A DNA stretch of 64,000 nucleotides from contig CADEDA010000004.1 of assembly GCA_902825965.1 (NCBI GenBank), forward strand, positions 109,498 to 173,497, written 5' to 3'. The notes under the pieces are model-generated. The model was not told the DNA's origin. It did not search any database and saw nothing but the letters and a program-made list of their open reading frames with translations. The position numbers and the translations under genes are program-made. Positions 34,200 through 41,803 of this stretch are shown here, piece after piece (position 1 is the first letter of the stretch; the number at the start of each line of letters is the position of its first letter). Origin of the DNA: an uncultured Gemmatimonadota bacterium (GTDB taxonomy: Bacteria > Gemmatimonadota > Gemmatimonadetes > Gemmatimonadales > Gemmatimonadaceae).

Positions 34200-37100
34200 T
34201 CAACGATCGAGCGCATCCTCGGCAGCGCTCACGTACGCGTCGAGCAGCCGCATGCGCAGGTCATCCTCGCGCAGGTCGGTGCCGCCCTGCATGCGGCTGA
34301 GCAGGGCGCGCGCACCGCTCACATCACCCACGCGCAGGCGCGCCACGACGCCGCTCTCATAGAAGAGCTGCGCGGGGACCCACTGCCGCCCGTTCCGCCG
34401 CGCCTCCAGCTGCACCTCCACCTCGCGCGCAGCCGTGACCCAGTCATAGGTCGCCACGGCCTGCATCATCCGCAAGGCGGAACGACCGTCGGCCGGCGCC
34501 TTCTGCTCCAGCATGTAGCGCGAGACCGCCCCGTACCACGCGGTGTCCACGCTGCCCATGGTGCCGCCGTGCCAATCCGCCTCGCTGGCGACCATCTCGG
34601 TGAACCAGGTGAACCAGTCCGCCGGCGCCCGCCCGGAGTTCATCCACATCCGCAGCCGCTCGTCGCGCGTACGCGCCCGCTGGTACTCGCGGTTGGTCGC
34701 CGTGGTGTCGTCGGCGGCGAGCCACATCCGCGCCCGCAGGCGCGCCGCCATCGCCTGGGCCTGCAGCCGCGGCAGGTCGAGTGCGGCCCGATGTGTGCCG
34801 CCGAGCACGACGCGGCGCTCGCCCAGCGCGGCCGCGAGGTCCCAGCGGGCGGTCGAGAGGCCGATGAACCCCTCCGCCGAGTGCTTCATGAAGCGCGCGC
34901 GCTCGGCGCCGAGGTCCAGCGTCGGGCGGAAATCGGAGTTCACCACCCGCGCGGAGTCGAGCAGCGGCGCCAGTTCCCGTCGGGTCGCGAGCAACGCCGC
35001 GTCGAGCGTGCCGGCCTCGAGCGGACGGAACCGCGCGAGATCGAGCCGGATGTCCTCGAACTGCAGCACGCCCCAGTCGGGACGCGGCAGCGTAGGCCCC
35101 TTGGCCGCGACCACGAGCACGTCCACGTCGTTGGTGAGGTAGATCGCGTACGACCCGAAGTGGCGGTGCAGCGCCGCGAGCACGCTCAGCACGAGGTCGT
35201 CCTCGATCTCGTAGAGGTGCAGCCACTGGCCGAACACGCCGTTCGGCGTGAGGTAGCCCGAGACGCGGGCGTAGAACTCCTCGGTGAACAGGCCCGACAC
35301 GCCGCTCACCCAGGGATTCGATGGTTCCGAGAGGATGAGGTCGTACTTGTGGTTGCTCGCCGCGAAGAAGGACTTGGCGTCGTCGTGCACGAAGCGCGAG
35401 CGCAGGTCGTCGTAGGCCCGCGCGTTGGCCGGCTTGAAGAGCTTGGACGCCTCGATCATCTGCGGTTCGATGTCGATCGTCACCACCTCCTCCACCTGCT
35501 CGCTGCCCAGGAGGATGTGCGACGAGATCCCCGAACCGTGCCCGATCACCGCGACCTGCCGGGCCTGCGGGGCGTGGGCGAGCGTGATCAGCGGGAGCAG
35601 CACCTGCGTGGACTCGTCGCCGCCGAGATGCTGGCGCGCCGAGTCCGCCGGCGGCGGGTCGAACCAATACCGCGAGATCGAGGCGTCGGGCTTGCCGTTG
35701 GTGGCCAGCGAGTATCCGCTGTCGCTGCCCATCTTCACGCTCACGCTGGCCGTGCGGCCGTCCTCATAGAACACCACCTCGCGGGCGCCGCGCTCGGGGA
35801 CGGTGCCGTAGCGGAACACGCCGCTGGAGAGGATGCCGGGGTCGAACCCCGGCGAGAGCAGGGCGATCACCACCGCGGCCGTCCCGAGTCCGGCGGCGAG
35901 CCAGGCACTCGGGGCACGCACCGCGTCCTGTGCGGCCCGATGCCGGAACAGCCAGATCCCCAGCGCGATGTCGATCGCGCCACCGAGGATGAGCATGCCG
36001 CGGAGGCCGAGCACCGGCATCAGCAACAGGGCCGCGAGGCCCGCGCCCACGATCGAGCCGAGGGTGTTCCACGCATACACCTCGCCGATCGCGCGTTCGC
36101 CGTGCCCGCCCCGCAGCAACGACCGCGTGATGAGCGGCAACGTGACGCCGGCGCAGAACGTCGGCGGCAGCATCACACCCAGCGAGATGCCGTAGCGCGC
36201 GAGGTTGTAGAGGCGATACCCGGACGGGTTCTCGTCCACCGCCTCGATGAGCGCCGCCATCCAGTGGAACGACTGCGAGTAGACGAAGAGCGTTGCGATC
36301 GCGAGCGCGCCCATCACCAGCTGCACGATCGCGAGCAGGCGCAGCGCGTCCGGCGTGCGGTCGGCCCGCCGCCGGATCCACAGGGCGCCGAGGGCGAGAC
36401 CGAGGATGAACGCCGACAGCATCAGCTCGAAGGCGTGTGTGGCGCTGCCGAGCACCAGCGCGAGCATGCGGATCCAGGCGATCTCGTAGATGAAGCTGGC
36501 GACCGCCGTCCCGAAGCTCACCGCCAGCAGCAGGCGCCAGGTGTCGGGCAGCGCGAGTGTCGCGCGGTCGTCGGGTGCGGTGCTGGCGGGTTCCTCCCGC
36601 GCGCCGAGCACCACACGGTCCGCGGCCTCCGCGAAGTCGTCCTCCGCGTCCGACGCCTGGCGCATGGAGCGCAGCGCCAGGTACGTGACCGCGGCCACCA
36701 CGAGGTTCGCGGCCGCCGCCACCGCGAGTGTGCCGGGCAGCCCCACCGCGGCGATGAGCCAGAAGCCCGACAACAGCACGCCGAGCGCCGCCCCGAGGGA
36801 GTTGGCGAAATACAGCAGGCCGACCACGCGGCCCGTGGACTGCTCCGGATCGCGGCCCGAGCTGCGCAGCAGGCGGAGCAGTCCGGCGCTCATCAGCGGG
36901 AACGTCGCACCCAGCAGCACCGACTGCGGCAGGATGAGCAGCGCCGCGAGCAGCCACTTCACCACCACGAGTGCGGTGCCGCCGGCCAGCGCAGGGAAGA
37001 TCGCATCGTACGCGAGCGCGCTCACCGCCGTGAACACGTCGTGGAAGGCGAGACCGAGGAAGCCCACGACCGCCTCGATCGCCGCGTACCACACCAGCGG

Positions 37101-37349
37101 CTCGCGCACCTGCGCCGACCGTCGTGCCGCGAGCGAGGCGCCCAGCGACATGCCGCCGAGGAAGATCACGAGCACGATCACCTGTGCGTAGGCGCTGTGC
37201 CCGACGAACAACCCGAGGTAGCGGCTCCAGATGGACTCGTAGATGAGTCCCGCCGCGCCCGACAGCACGAAGACCAACGAGAGGAGGAGAGTCACGCGGG
37301 CGAATCTATGAGAGCGTGGGCTATCTCGTTGGCGCAGCGCGGTTTCCAT
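34200..37349 (-). CDS. Fused membrane transporter-like / spermidine synthase-like protein
   Basis: 1049-aa protein. The ATG at 37349 is chosen; a TTG at 37361 is an alternative. The N-terminal about 530 residues contain some 13-14 hydrophobic helices in two halves (first helix VTLLLSLVFVLSGAAGLIYESIW), the membrane part of the bacterial fused spermidine-synthase family. About residues 555-790 form a spermidine-synthase-like Rossmann fold: AVIGHGSGISSHILLGSEQ, VTIDIEPQMIEASK, FVHDDAKSFF and DLILSEPSNPWVSGVSGLF. The C-terminus is helical and TPR-like. Whether it makes polyamines is unknown. It is the first gene of the operon with the S9 peptidase and TonB receptor. Confidence 0.87.
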   Translation of the reverse strand: METALRQRDSPRSHRFARVTLLLSLVFVLSGAAGLIYESIWSRYLGLFVGHSAYAQVIVLVIFLGGMSLGASLAARRSAQVREPLVWYAAIEAVVGFLGLAFHDVFTAVSALAYDAIFPALAGGTALVVVKWLLAALLILPQSVLLGATFPLMSAGLLRLLRSSGRDPEQSTGRVVGLLYFANSLGAALGVLLSGFWLIAAVGLPGTLAVAAAANLVVAAVTYLALRSMRQASDAEDDFAEAADRVVLGAREEPASTAPDDRATLALPDTWRLLLAVSFGTAVASFIYEIAWIRMLALVLGSATHAFELMLSAFILGLALGALWIRRRADRTPDALRLLAIVQLVMGALAIATLFVYSQSFHWMAALIEAVDENPSGYRLYNLARYGISLGVMLPPTFCAGVTLPLITRSLLRGGHGERAIGEVYAWNTLGSIVGAGLAALLLMPVLGLRGMLILGGAIDIALGIWLFRHRAAQDAVRAPSAWLAAGLGTAAVVIALLSPGFDPGILSSGVFRYGTVPERGAREVVFYEDGRTASVSVKMGSDSGYSLATNGKPDASISRYWFDPPPADSARQHLGGDESTQVLLPLITLAHAPQARQVAVIGHGSGISSHILLGSEQVEEVVTIDIEPQMIEASKLFKPANARAYDDLRSRFVHDDAKSFFAASNHKYDLILSEPSNPWVSGVSGLFTEEFYARVSGYLTPNGVFGQWLHLYEIEDDLVLSVLAALHRHFGSYAIYLTNDVDVLVVAAKGPTLPRPDWGVLQFEDIRLDLARFRPLEAGTLDAALLATRRELAPLLDSARVVNSDFRPTLDLGAERARFMKHSAEGFIGLSTARWDLAAALGERRVVLGGTHRAALDLPRLQAQAMAARLRARMWLAADDTTATNREYQRARTRDERLRMWMNSGRAPADWFTWFTEMVASEADWHGGTMGSVDTAWYGAVSRYMLEQKAPADGRSALRMMQAVATYDWVTAAREVEVQLEARRNGRQWVPAQLFYESGVVARLRVGDVSGARALLSRMQGGTDLREDDLRMRLLDAYVSAAEDALDR

Positions 37350-37369
37350 CCTCTGCGACAAGGCATCCT

Positions 37370-37432
37370 AGACAACGAGACTTTGCATTAAGACAAGCAT
37401 ACTTGACACAGAGACAAGCGAACTTTACTATT
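37370..37432. promoter_or_regulatory. Three 21-bp direct repeats (operator array)
   Basis: Three contiguous 21-bp units start at 37370, 37391 and 37412. All share AGACAA-N4-ACTT-N2-C. The middle copy contains a perfect CAAG-CATA-CTTG dyad. Spacing of exactly two helical turns puts the units on one DNA face. They cover the -35 and -10 elements of the promoter at 37403 and lie between divergent genes. Binding by the HTH protein encoded at 37864 is inferred. Confidence 0.75.
37403..37431 (+). promoter_or_regulatory. Sigma-70-like promoter for membrane protein/HTH operon
   Basis: TTGACA (37403-37408, consensus -35) and TACTAT (37426-37431, 4 of 6 bases match TATAAT) are separated by exactly 17 bp. 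The start codon lies at 37457, with GGAG at 37447-37450 as Shine-Dalgarno sequence. Confidence 0.75.
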
Positions 37433-37456
37433 CCGTCGTCCTTTCCGGAGACCACC

Positions 37457-37867
37457 ATGCCTGTCGAGCAGCGCTTCACCAGCACCGAGGTCGAGTCGTC
37501 CAAGCGCTACGGCCGCGAGTTCGGCGGCGCGATGATGTGGTACGCGCTGTTCCTGTTCGGTGCTGCGTACCTCGCGCGCGTGGTGCCCTTGCCCTGGCGG
37601 GTGGTGGTGGCGGCGACCCCGATCGTCCCGCTGTGGTTCGCGTTGCAGGCTGCACTGCGGTTCTTCCGCCGCGCCGACGAGTTCGCGCGCCGCGTGCAGC
37701 TGGAGGCCGTGGGCTTCGCCTTCGTCGCCGGGGTGATGCTCAGCATGGCCTACGGCCTGGTGGAGGCGCTGGCCGAGCTGCCGCGCATCTCATGGACCTG
37801 GGTGCCGCCGCTCTTCCTCGCGTTGTACGGACTCGGCGGCTACCTCGCCAAGCGGCGGTACGCGTGA
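37457..37867 (+). CDS. Small membrane protein paired with HTH regulator
   Basis: 136-aa membrane protein with about four transmembrane helices (near residues 28-45, 50-68, 83-102 and 113-130). The ATG at 37457 has GGAG six bases upstream and lies about 25 bp after the -10 box of a good promoter. Its stop overlaps the start of the HTH gene (GTGA). Similar two-gene cassettes (small membrane protein plus short Xre-type regulator) occur in many bacteria, with unknown function. A signal-sensing role for the membrane protein is a guess. Confidence 0.75.
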   Translation: MPVEQRFTSTEVESSKRYGREFGGAMMWYALFLFGAAYLARVVPLPWRVVVAATPIVPLWFALQAALRFFRRADEFARRVQLEAVGFAFVAGVMLSMAYGLVEALAELPRISWTWVPPLFLALYGLGGYLAKRRYA

Positions 37868-38058
37868 GGAACACCCTGAAGGTGCTGCGCGCCGAGCGGG
37901 ACTGGTCGCAGGCCGATCTCGCCGACCGGCTCGGCGTCTCGCGGCAGACGGTGAACGCGCTCGAGACCGGGAAGTACGACCCGTCATTGCCCCTGGCCTT
38001 CAAGCTGTCGCGACTCTTCGCGCGCCCCATCGAAGAGATCTTCCAACCCGAGGAGTAG
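37864..38058 (+). CDS. Short Xre-family HTH transcriptional regulator
   Basis: 64-aa protein consisting almost only of a helix-turn-helix (HTH_3) domain: NTLKVLRAERDWSQADLADRLGVSRQTVNALETGKYDPS followed by LAFKLSRLFARPIEEIFQPEE. It starts with GTG at 37864, overlapping the previous stop, so its level is coupled to that of the membrane protein. The 21-bp repeats over the upstream promoter are its most likely target, making it an autorepressor. It lacks any ligand-binding domain. Confidence 0.88.
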   Translation: MRNTLKVLRAERDWSQADLADRLGVSRQTVNALETGKYDPSLPLAFKLSRLFARPIEEIFQPEE

Positions 38059-38060
38059 CA

Positions 38061-39323
38061 ATGTCCTGTGCATTGTGTGCCGGCGCGACCTCGCGCCGGG
38101 GGCTCGTTGGCGTCTTCGTCGCCGTCTTCACGGCGATCATCTCGGCCGGGCCGCGGTCGGCACCCGCCGTCGCAGCGTCGTCACGTGACACGCTGCTGCT
38201 GCGCGCCGCCGCCGCACCCGAACGTGTGCTGCTACGCGCTGCCCTCGGCGACGGCTTCACCACCGACGCCGAGCTCACGCTGCCCGCGGGGGGCGGCCGG
38301 CGCCTGCCCGCCGTGCTGCTCGTCCACGGTGCGACGCCGGCGGACATGGACTTCACCGTGGCGCGTTCCGCACGCGATACCACGCGGCTCTTCCGCGAGA
38401 TCGCCGATTCCCTCGCGGCGCACGGCATCGCTTCGCTGCGCTACCACAAGCGCTGGGTCAGCGGGCCGGGAAGGTTCGATGCGCCGCGGTTCTACGCCAC
38501 CGACCTCCACATGCTGCTGGCCGACGCCCGCGTGATGCTCGACACGCTTCGCGCGCAGCCGCGCATCGACCCGGAACGCGTGGTGCTGTGGGGCTGGAGC
38601 GAGGGCAGTGCGATCGCGGCGCAACTCGCGGCGCGCGACCGCAGCCTCGCCGGCGTGATCGCCCACGGCCCCGTGGTGGGCACATTCAGCGCGACGCTGC
38701 GCGGCCAGTTCGCCCGCGTGGGCGTCCCGTACCTGCTGCGCTTCGCCGCGGCGGACTCGACGCTCGACCTCGCGGCGATCACGCGCGCGGAGTCCGGCGA
38801 CGGCGGCCTGCTCGCGCGCTCGCACGCGATGCTGCTGCTCGACCCCTTCGCCCTGCGTCGCGGCGAACGCAAGTTGAACGCCTATGCCGACCTGGACTCC
38901 AGCGGACGCATCCACGTGGTGCGGGAGGCGGCCGCGGTCTACGCGCGCAGCATGCAGGGTCCCATGCTCGGCATCTACGCCGATGCGCGCGCGCTCCCGG
39001 GCTGGCGCATCATGGCGGACTCGGTCGCCATCCCCGTGCTGGTGCTGCACGGCGAGGCCGATGCCAACATCGATGTCGACGACGCCCGTGCCCTCGCGGC
39101 GCAACTCTGCGCGCGGCGCGACGTCACGGTGCGCATCTATCCCCGGCTGGGCCACTCACTCGGCGCGGCCAGCGATCCCGTCCACGACGATTTCCGTCCG
39201 ATCGACGCGGCACCGCTCCGCGTCGCTGCCGAGTGGATCATCGCGCGCCGGTCGAATCCGACGGCAGTCCCTCCGGCTTCTCGCCGAGGAACGCCAGCTG
39301 CAGGATGCGCTGCCGCTCGATGA
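38061..39323 (+). CDS. Secreted alpha/beta hydrolase (dienelactone-hydrolase-like)
   Basis: 420-aa exported hydrolase. A hydrophobic N-terminal segment (GLVGVFVAVFTAIISAG) serves as signal. The alpha/beta-hydrolase core includes AVLLVHGATPAD (oxyanion region), the nucleophile elbow LWGWSEGSAIAAQLA (GxSxG), VLVLHGEADANIDVDDA (acid) and YPRLGHSLG (His). The family includes acyl esterases and peptidase-like enzymes; the substrate is unknown. The start is 2 bp after the HTH stop, so it probably belongs to the same operon. Its last 86 bp overlap the convergent gene ending at 39238. Confidence 0.83.
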   Translation: MSCALCAGATSRRGLVGVFVAVFTAIISAGPRSAPAVAASSRDTLLLRAAAAPERVLLRAALGDGFTTDAELTLPAGGGRRLPAVLLVHGATPADMDFTVARSARDTTRLFREIADSLAAHGIASLRYHKRWVSGPGRFDAPRFYATDLHMLLADARVMLDTLRAQPRIDPERVVLWGWSEGSAIAAQLAARDRSLAGVIAHGPVVGTFSATLRGQFARVGVPYLLRFAAADSTLDLAAITRAESGDGGLLARSHAMLLLDPFALRRGERKLNAYADLDSSGRIHVVREAAAVYARSMQGPMLGIYADARALPGWRIMADSVAIPVLVLHGEADANIDVDDARALAAQLCARRDVTVRIYPRLGHSLGAASDPVHDDFRPIDAAPLRVAAEWIIARRSNPTAVPPASRRGTPAAGCAAAR

Positions 39324-40398
39324 ACGTGCGCGTGGACTTGGGCGGTCCGTCGAATTGCACCAGGTTCTCGGCCAACATCAGCTGCATCACCGGGACGAAG
39401 GGGATCAGCTCGACGTACGTGACCTTGTTGCTCGACTGGAGCAGGCCGGTGAACTGTCGCGGGATCCTGGAGAGCACGAAGGTCGCGTAGCGGAGCTGGA
39501 AATCCCGCGGGTCGAGCCAGGCGACCACGTTCACGTCCGCGCTGCGCAGGCGTTCCGCGGCCACGATGTCGATGCGGAGGAGCTGCTGGCCTTCCTTCTC
39601 CTCGAGCCCGGCCACGTGGAAGCAGTGGTTGTCGATGAACACGTCCTCCGCGAGGTCGCCGATGGAGGGGATGCGCATCACCCACTCGGAGGCGTTCGGG
39701 GCGTTGCGGCGCACGAAGCGCACGTCCTCCCGCGCGATCAGCGTGCCGGGACGGTAGGTCCACCGGGGCCGGCCGTCCACGAGGATCGTGTCGGAGGACT
39801 GGATCACCTCGACGCCGTCGGGTTCGCGGGCGCCCATCTCGCGCAGGGAGGCGTAGTTGAACGGATAACTCTTGAGCAGCAGGCGATAGCGCTCGGCGTT
39901 CTGCCGGATCTGCTCGATCACCGTGCGCACGCGCGCATCGCCGCCGCGGCGCGGCACGCCGGGCCGCTTGCAGGGTGGCCAGGCGACCACCGTCACGGCC
40001 TCGAGCTTGAACTCCACGCGCTTGAGGGCCACCACCACGGTCTGGTACGCCGCTCCGCTCACCACGATGCTCGTGTCGAGCGGCGTGAAGCCGAGCCGCT
40101 TGACCCGGAGTGCGATGCGGCCGGGGGTCGGGATGGGCAGCACCACCACGCCGACACTGTTGCTGAAGCGCTCGATGCCGAGCGCGGCTACGCTCACGAC
40201 GCTGTAGCCGAGGGGCGCCGCTTCGGGGCTGGTGACCACGCGCACGGTCAGCTGCCGTGGTGCGGGCGCGGCGTCCGGCGTCGACGGAGTCGACTGGGCC
40301 GGCACCTCGCCGGCGAGGAGCGCGCAGAGCAGTGTCCGGCGCAGCACGCGGGCGGCCCGACGGGCGTGACGCAGCAGCGAGGTGGGAGGGATCAGCAT
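39238..40398 (-). CDS. Exported carboxypeptidase-regulatory-like domain protein
   Basis: About 386-aa exported protein. The ATG at 40398 leads into a signal-peptide-like sequence (RRTLLCALLAGEVPAQ); an alternative ATG is at 40488. Residues about 45-130 are a carboxypeptidase-regulatory-like beta-sandwich (APLGYSVVSVAALGIERF, GVVVLPIPTPGRIALRVKRL). The remaining 250 residues are of unknown fold, with IEQIRQNAERYRLLLKSYPF. Its C-terminus is encoded in an 86-bp overlap with the convergent hydrolase gene. It follows a related protein gene (40518) on the same strand. Confidence 0.7.
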   Translation of the reverse strand: MLIPPTSLLRHARRAARVLRRTLLCALLAGEVPAQSTPSTPDAAPAPRQLTVRVVTSPEAAPLGYSVVSVAALGIERFSNSVGVVVLPIPTPGRIALRVKRLGFTPLDTSIVVSGAAYQTVVVALKRVEFKLEAVTVVAWPPCKRPGVPRRGGDARVRTVIEQIRQNAERYRLLLKSYPFNYASLREMGAREPDGVEVIQSSDTILVDGRPRWTYRPGTLIAREDVRFVRRNAPNASEWVMRIPSIGDLAEDVFIDNHCFHVAGLEEKEGQQLLRIDIVAAERLRSADVNVVAWLDPRDFQLRYATFVLSRIPRQFTGLLQSSNKVTYVELIPFVPVMQLMLAENLVQFDGPPKSTRTFIERQRILQLAFLGEKPEGLPSDSTGAR

Positions 40399-40517
40399 CG
40401 CACTCGGAGGCAAGTCGTTGAACCGGCGGTCATCTGGCGCGGCGGACACGACGTTGGTCCCGCCGCGGCGTCCGTTGGTTCCCGTCATGGGGCCCGGCCG
40501 TGCGACGGCGCGGTCGA

Positions 40518-41279
40518 TCAGCGACGACGCTTGGCCTCGTGCTCCAGGAATCCGCGCGTCCAGTACATCACCAGCGCGCACGGCTTCTCCTGCTCGCGTG
40601 GCCACGCGAGCCGCTTGTAGGCGGCGGGCACCTTCTCGTAGGTCTCGTAGTGCTCGATCGCGACGATCTGGTCGGGTCGGATGTTCTCGTCCGCCGCCGT
40701 CTTGTGACGGCCGTTCCATCCTTCGGTGAGGCAGCGCCAGCCGGTGGTGGACTCGATGTGCCAGTCCTGCCCGATCGTGGAGTCCCGGGCCGGCGTGCGG
40801 CGGAAGCCCGGCAGGCCCTCGAACATGTCGGCCCAGTAGTAGCTGCGCAGCGCCGCGAGCTCCTCGGCGCCACGGAACTGCCCGATGCCCGCGCGCCGTC
40901 GGCACTCGAAGCCGGCGAAGTCGTAGGCCGCGCAGCCGTCGTGCGAGACGATGCGCAGGGTGTCGAGCGCCTGCACCACGCGCCGGAGCCGGAACGTGAT
41001 CTCGGGCTGGTTCCCGTCGAGCATGTTGATGGCGCGGTCCGCCGGCTGGTAGCCGGGCATGCGGGCCATGAGCAGCTGCTGGCCGAACGGCAACTTGCTG
41101 AGCGTGAACCGCCCGTCCTTGCCCGAGCGCGCGGCGCGCTTGGCGTTCACCGAGAGGACTTCGACGTTCTCCAACGGGCGGCCGAGTGTGTCGGTCACGA
41201 TGCCGCGGACGACGCCGGCCTGGGCGGTCAGGCGCAGCGGCAGGACGAGGAGCAGGGTGGCCAGGACAGGCAGGCGCAT
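40518..41279 (-). CDS. Exported carboxypeptidase-regulatory-like domain protein
   Basis: 253-aa exported protein. Signal peptide MRLPVLATLLLVLPLRLTAQ. Residues about 22-100 are a carboxypeptidase-regulatory domain (GVVRGIVTDTLGRPLENVEV, KDGRFTLSKLPFGQQLL). The C-terminal part has conserved-looking Cys and Trp residues (HDGCAAYDFAGFECRRR, TTGWRCLTEGWNG) and resembles domains seen in secreted Gemmatimonadota proteins. Function unknown. It is divergent from the PadR/ADOP operon. Confidence 0.7.
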   Translation of the reverse strand: MRLPVLATLLLVLPLRLTAQAGVVRGIVTDTLGRPLENVEVLSVNAKRAARSGKDGRFTLSKLPFGQQLLMARMPGYQPADRAINMLDGNQPEITFRLRRVVQALDTLRIVSHDGCAAYDFAGFECRRRAGIGQFRGAEELAALRSYYWADMFEGLPGFRRTPARDSTIGQDWHIESTTGWRCLTEGWNGRHKTAADENIRPDQIVAIEHYETYEKVPAAYKRLAWPREQEKPCALVMYWTRGFLEHEAKRRR

Positions 41280-41336
41280 GGAGGGAAAATACACAGCCGG
41301 CGGTGGTTGGTTCGCGGTGCGCGTCGGCGGGTAGTG

Positions 41337-41382
41337 TTGACTTTCGACACCAGTCGTCTCAATGTACTGTCGACATTCGACA
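41337..41382 (+). promoter_or_regulatory. Candidate promoter and PadR operator
   Basis: A TTGACT hexamer (41337-41342) is followed by a cluster of three TCGACA boxes (41344, 41370 and 41377) and the 8-bp palindrome TGTCGACA at 41368-41375. These motifs stand out in the region between two divergent genes and are the most probable target of the PadR protein. The -10 element is not clear. Confidence 0.45.
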
Positions 41383-41457
41383 GCAAGGCGCACCGCCGAC
41401 CCGCATCCCGCTGGCGCGCCCGACACCCGCCGCCCCTCCGTCGCCCGGATTCTGCCG

Positions 41458-41793
41458 ATGCCTCCGTCGCCCTCTGCGGACGTTCTCCGCGGCACCCTCG
41501 ATCTGCTCATCCTCAAGACGCTCTCCCCTCAGCCCATGCATGGCTGGGCCATCGCGCAACGCTTGGAGCAAGTCACGGCGGAGGCCCTGCAGATCGGGCA
41601 GGGCTCGCTGTATCCCGCACTGCAGCGCCTGGAGGAGAAGGGCTGGGTGGAGAGCGACTGGCGTGTGACCGAGCAGAACCGCCGCGCCAAGTACTACGAA
41701 CTCACGGGGGCCGGCCGCCGCGCGCTCGGCGAGGAGACCCGCCAGTGGCAGCGCTACGTCGCGATGGTGGAACTCGTGCTCCGCACCAGCTGA
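41458..41793 (+). CDS. PadR family transcriptional regulator
   Basis: 111-aa winged-helix regulator. The ATG at 41458 is chosen, as the preceding in-frame sequence is proline/arginine-rich and overlaps the operator region. PadR signature: LRGTLDLLILKTLSPQPMHG, then GQGSLYPALQRLEEKGWVES and RRAKYYELTGAGRRAL. It is followed 10 bp later by an ADOP-type permease gene. In Acidobacteriota and Gemmatimonadota these PadR/permease pairs form conserved transcription units. Confidence 0.93.
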   Translation: MPPSPSADVLRGTLDLLILKTLSPQPMHGWAIAQRLEQVTAEALQIGQGSLYPALQRLEEKGWVESDWRVTEQNRRAKYYELTGAGRRALGEETRQWQRYVAMVELVLRTS

Positions 41794-41803
41794 CGGAGGT
41801 GCC

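Noticed and set aside
29816-37391. Long plus-strand open frames (about 1300-1450 codons) opposite the receptor, S9 and spermidine-synthase genes
   Set aside because: Composition is His/Arg/Ala-rich with no recognisable domain. The minus-strand genes carry clear families and signal peptides, so these are shadows.
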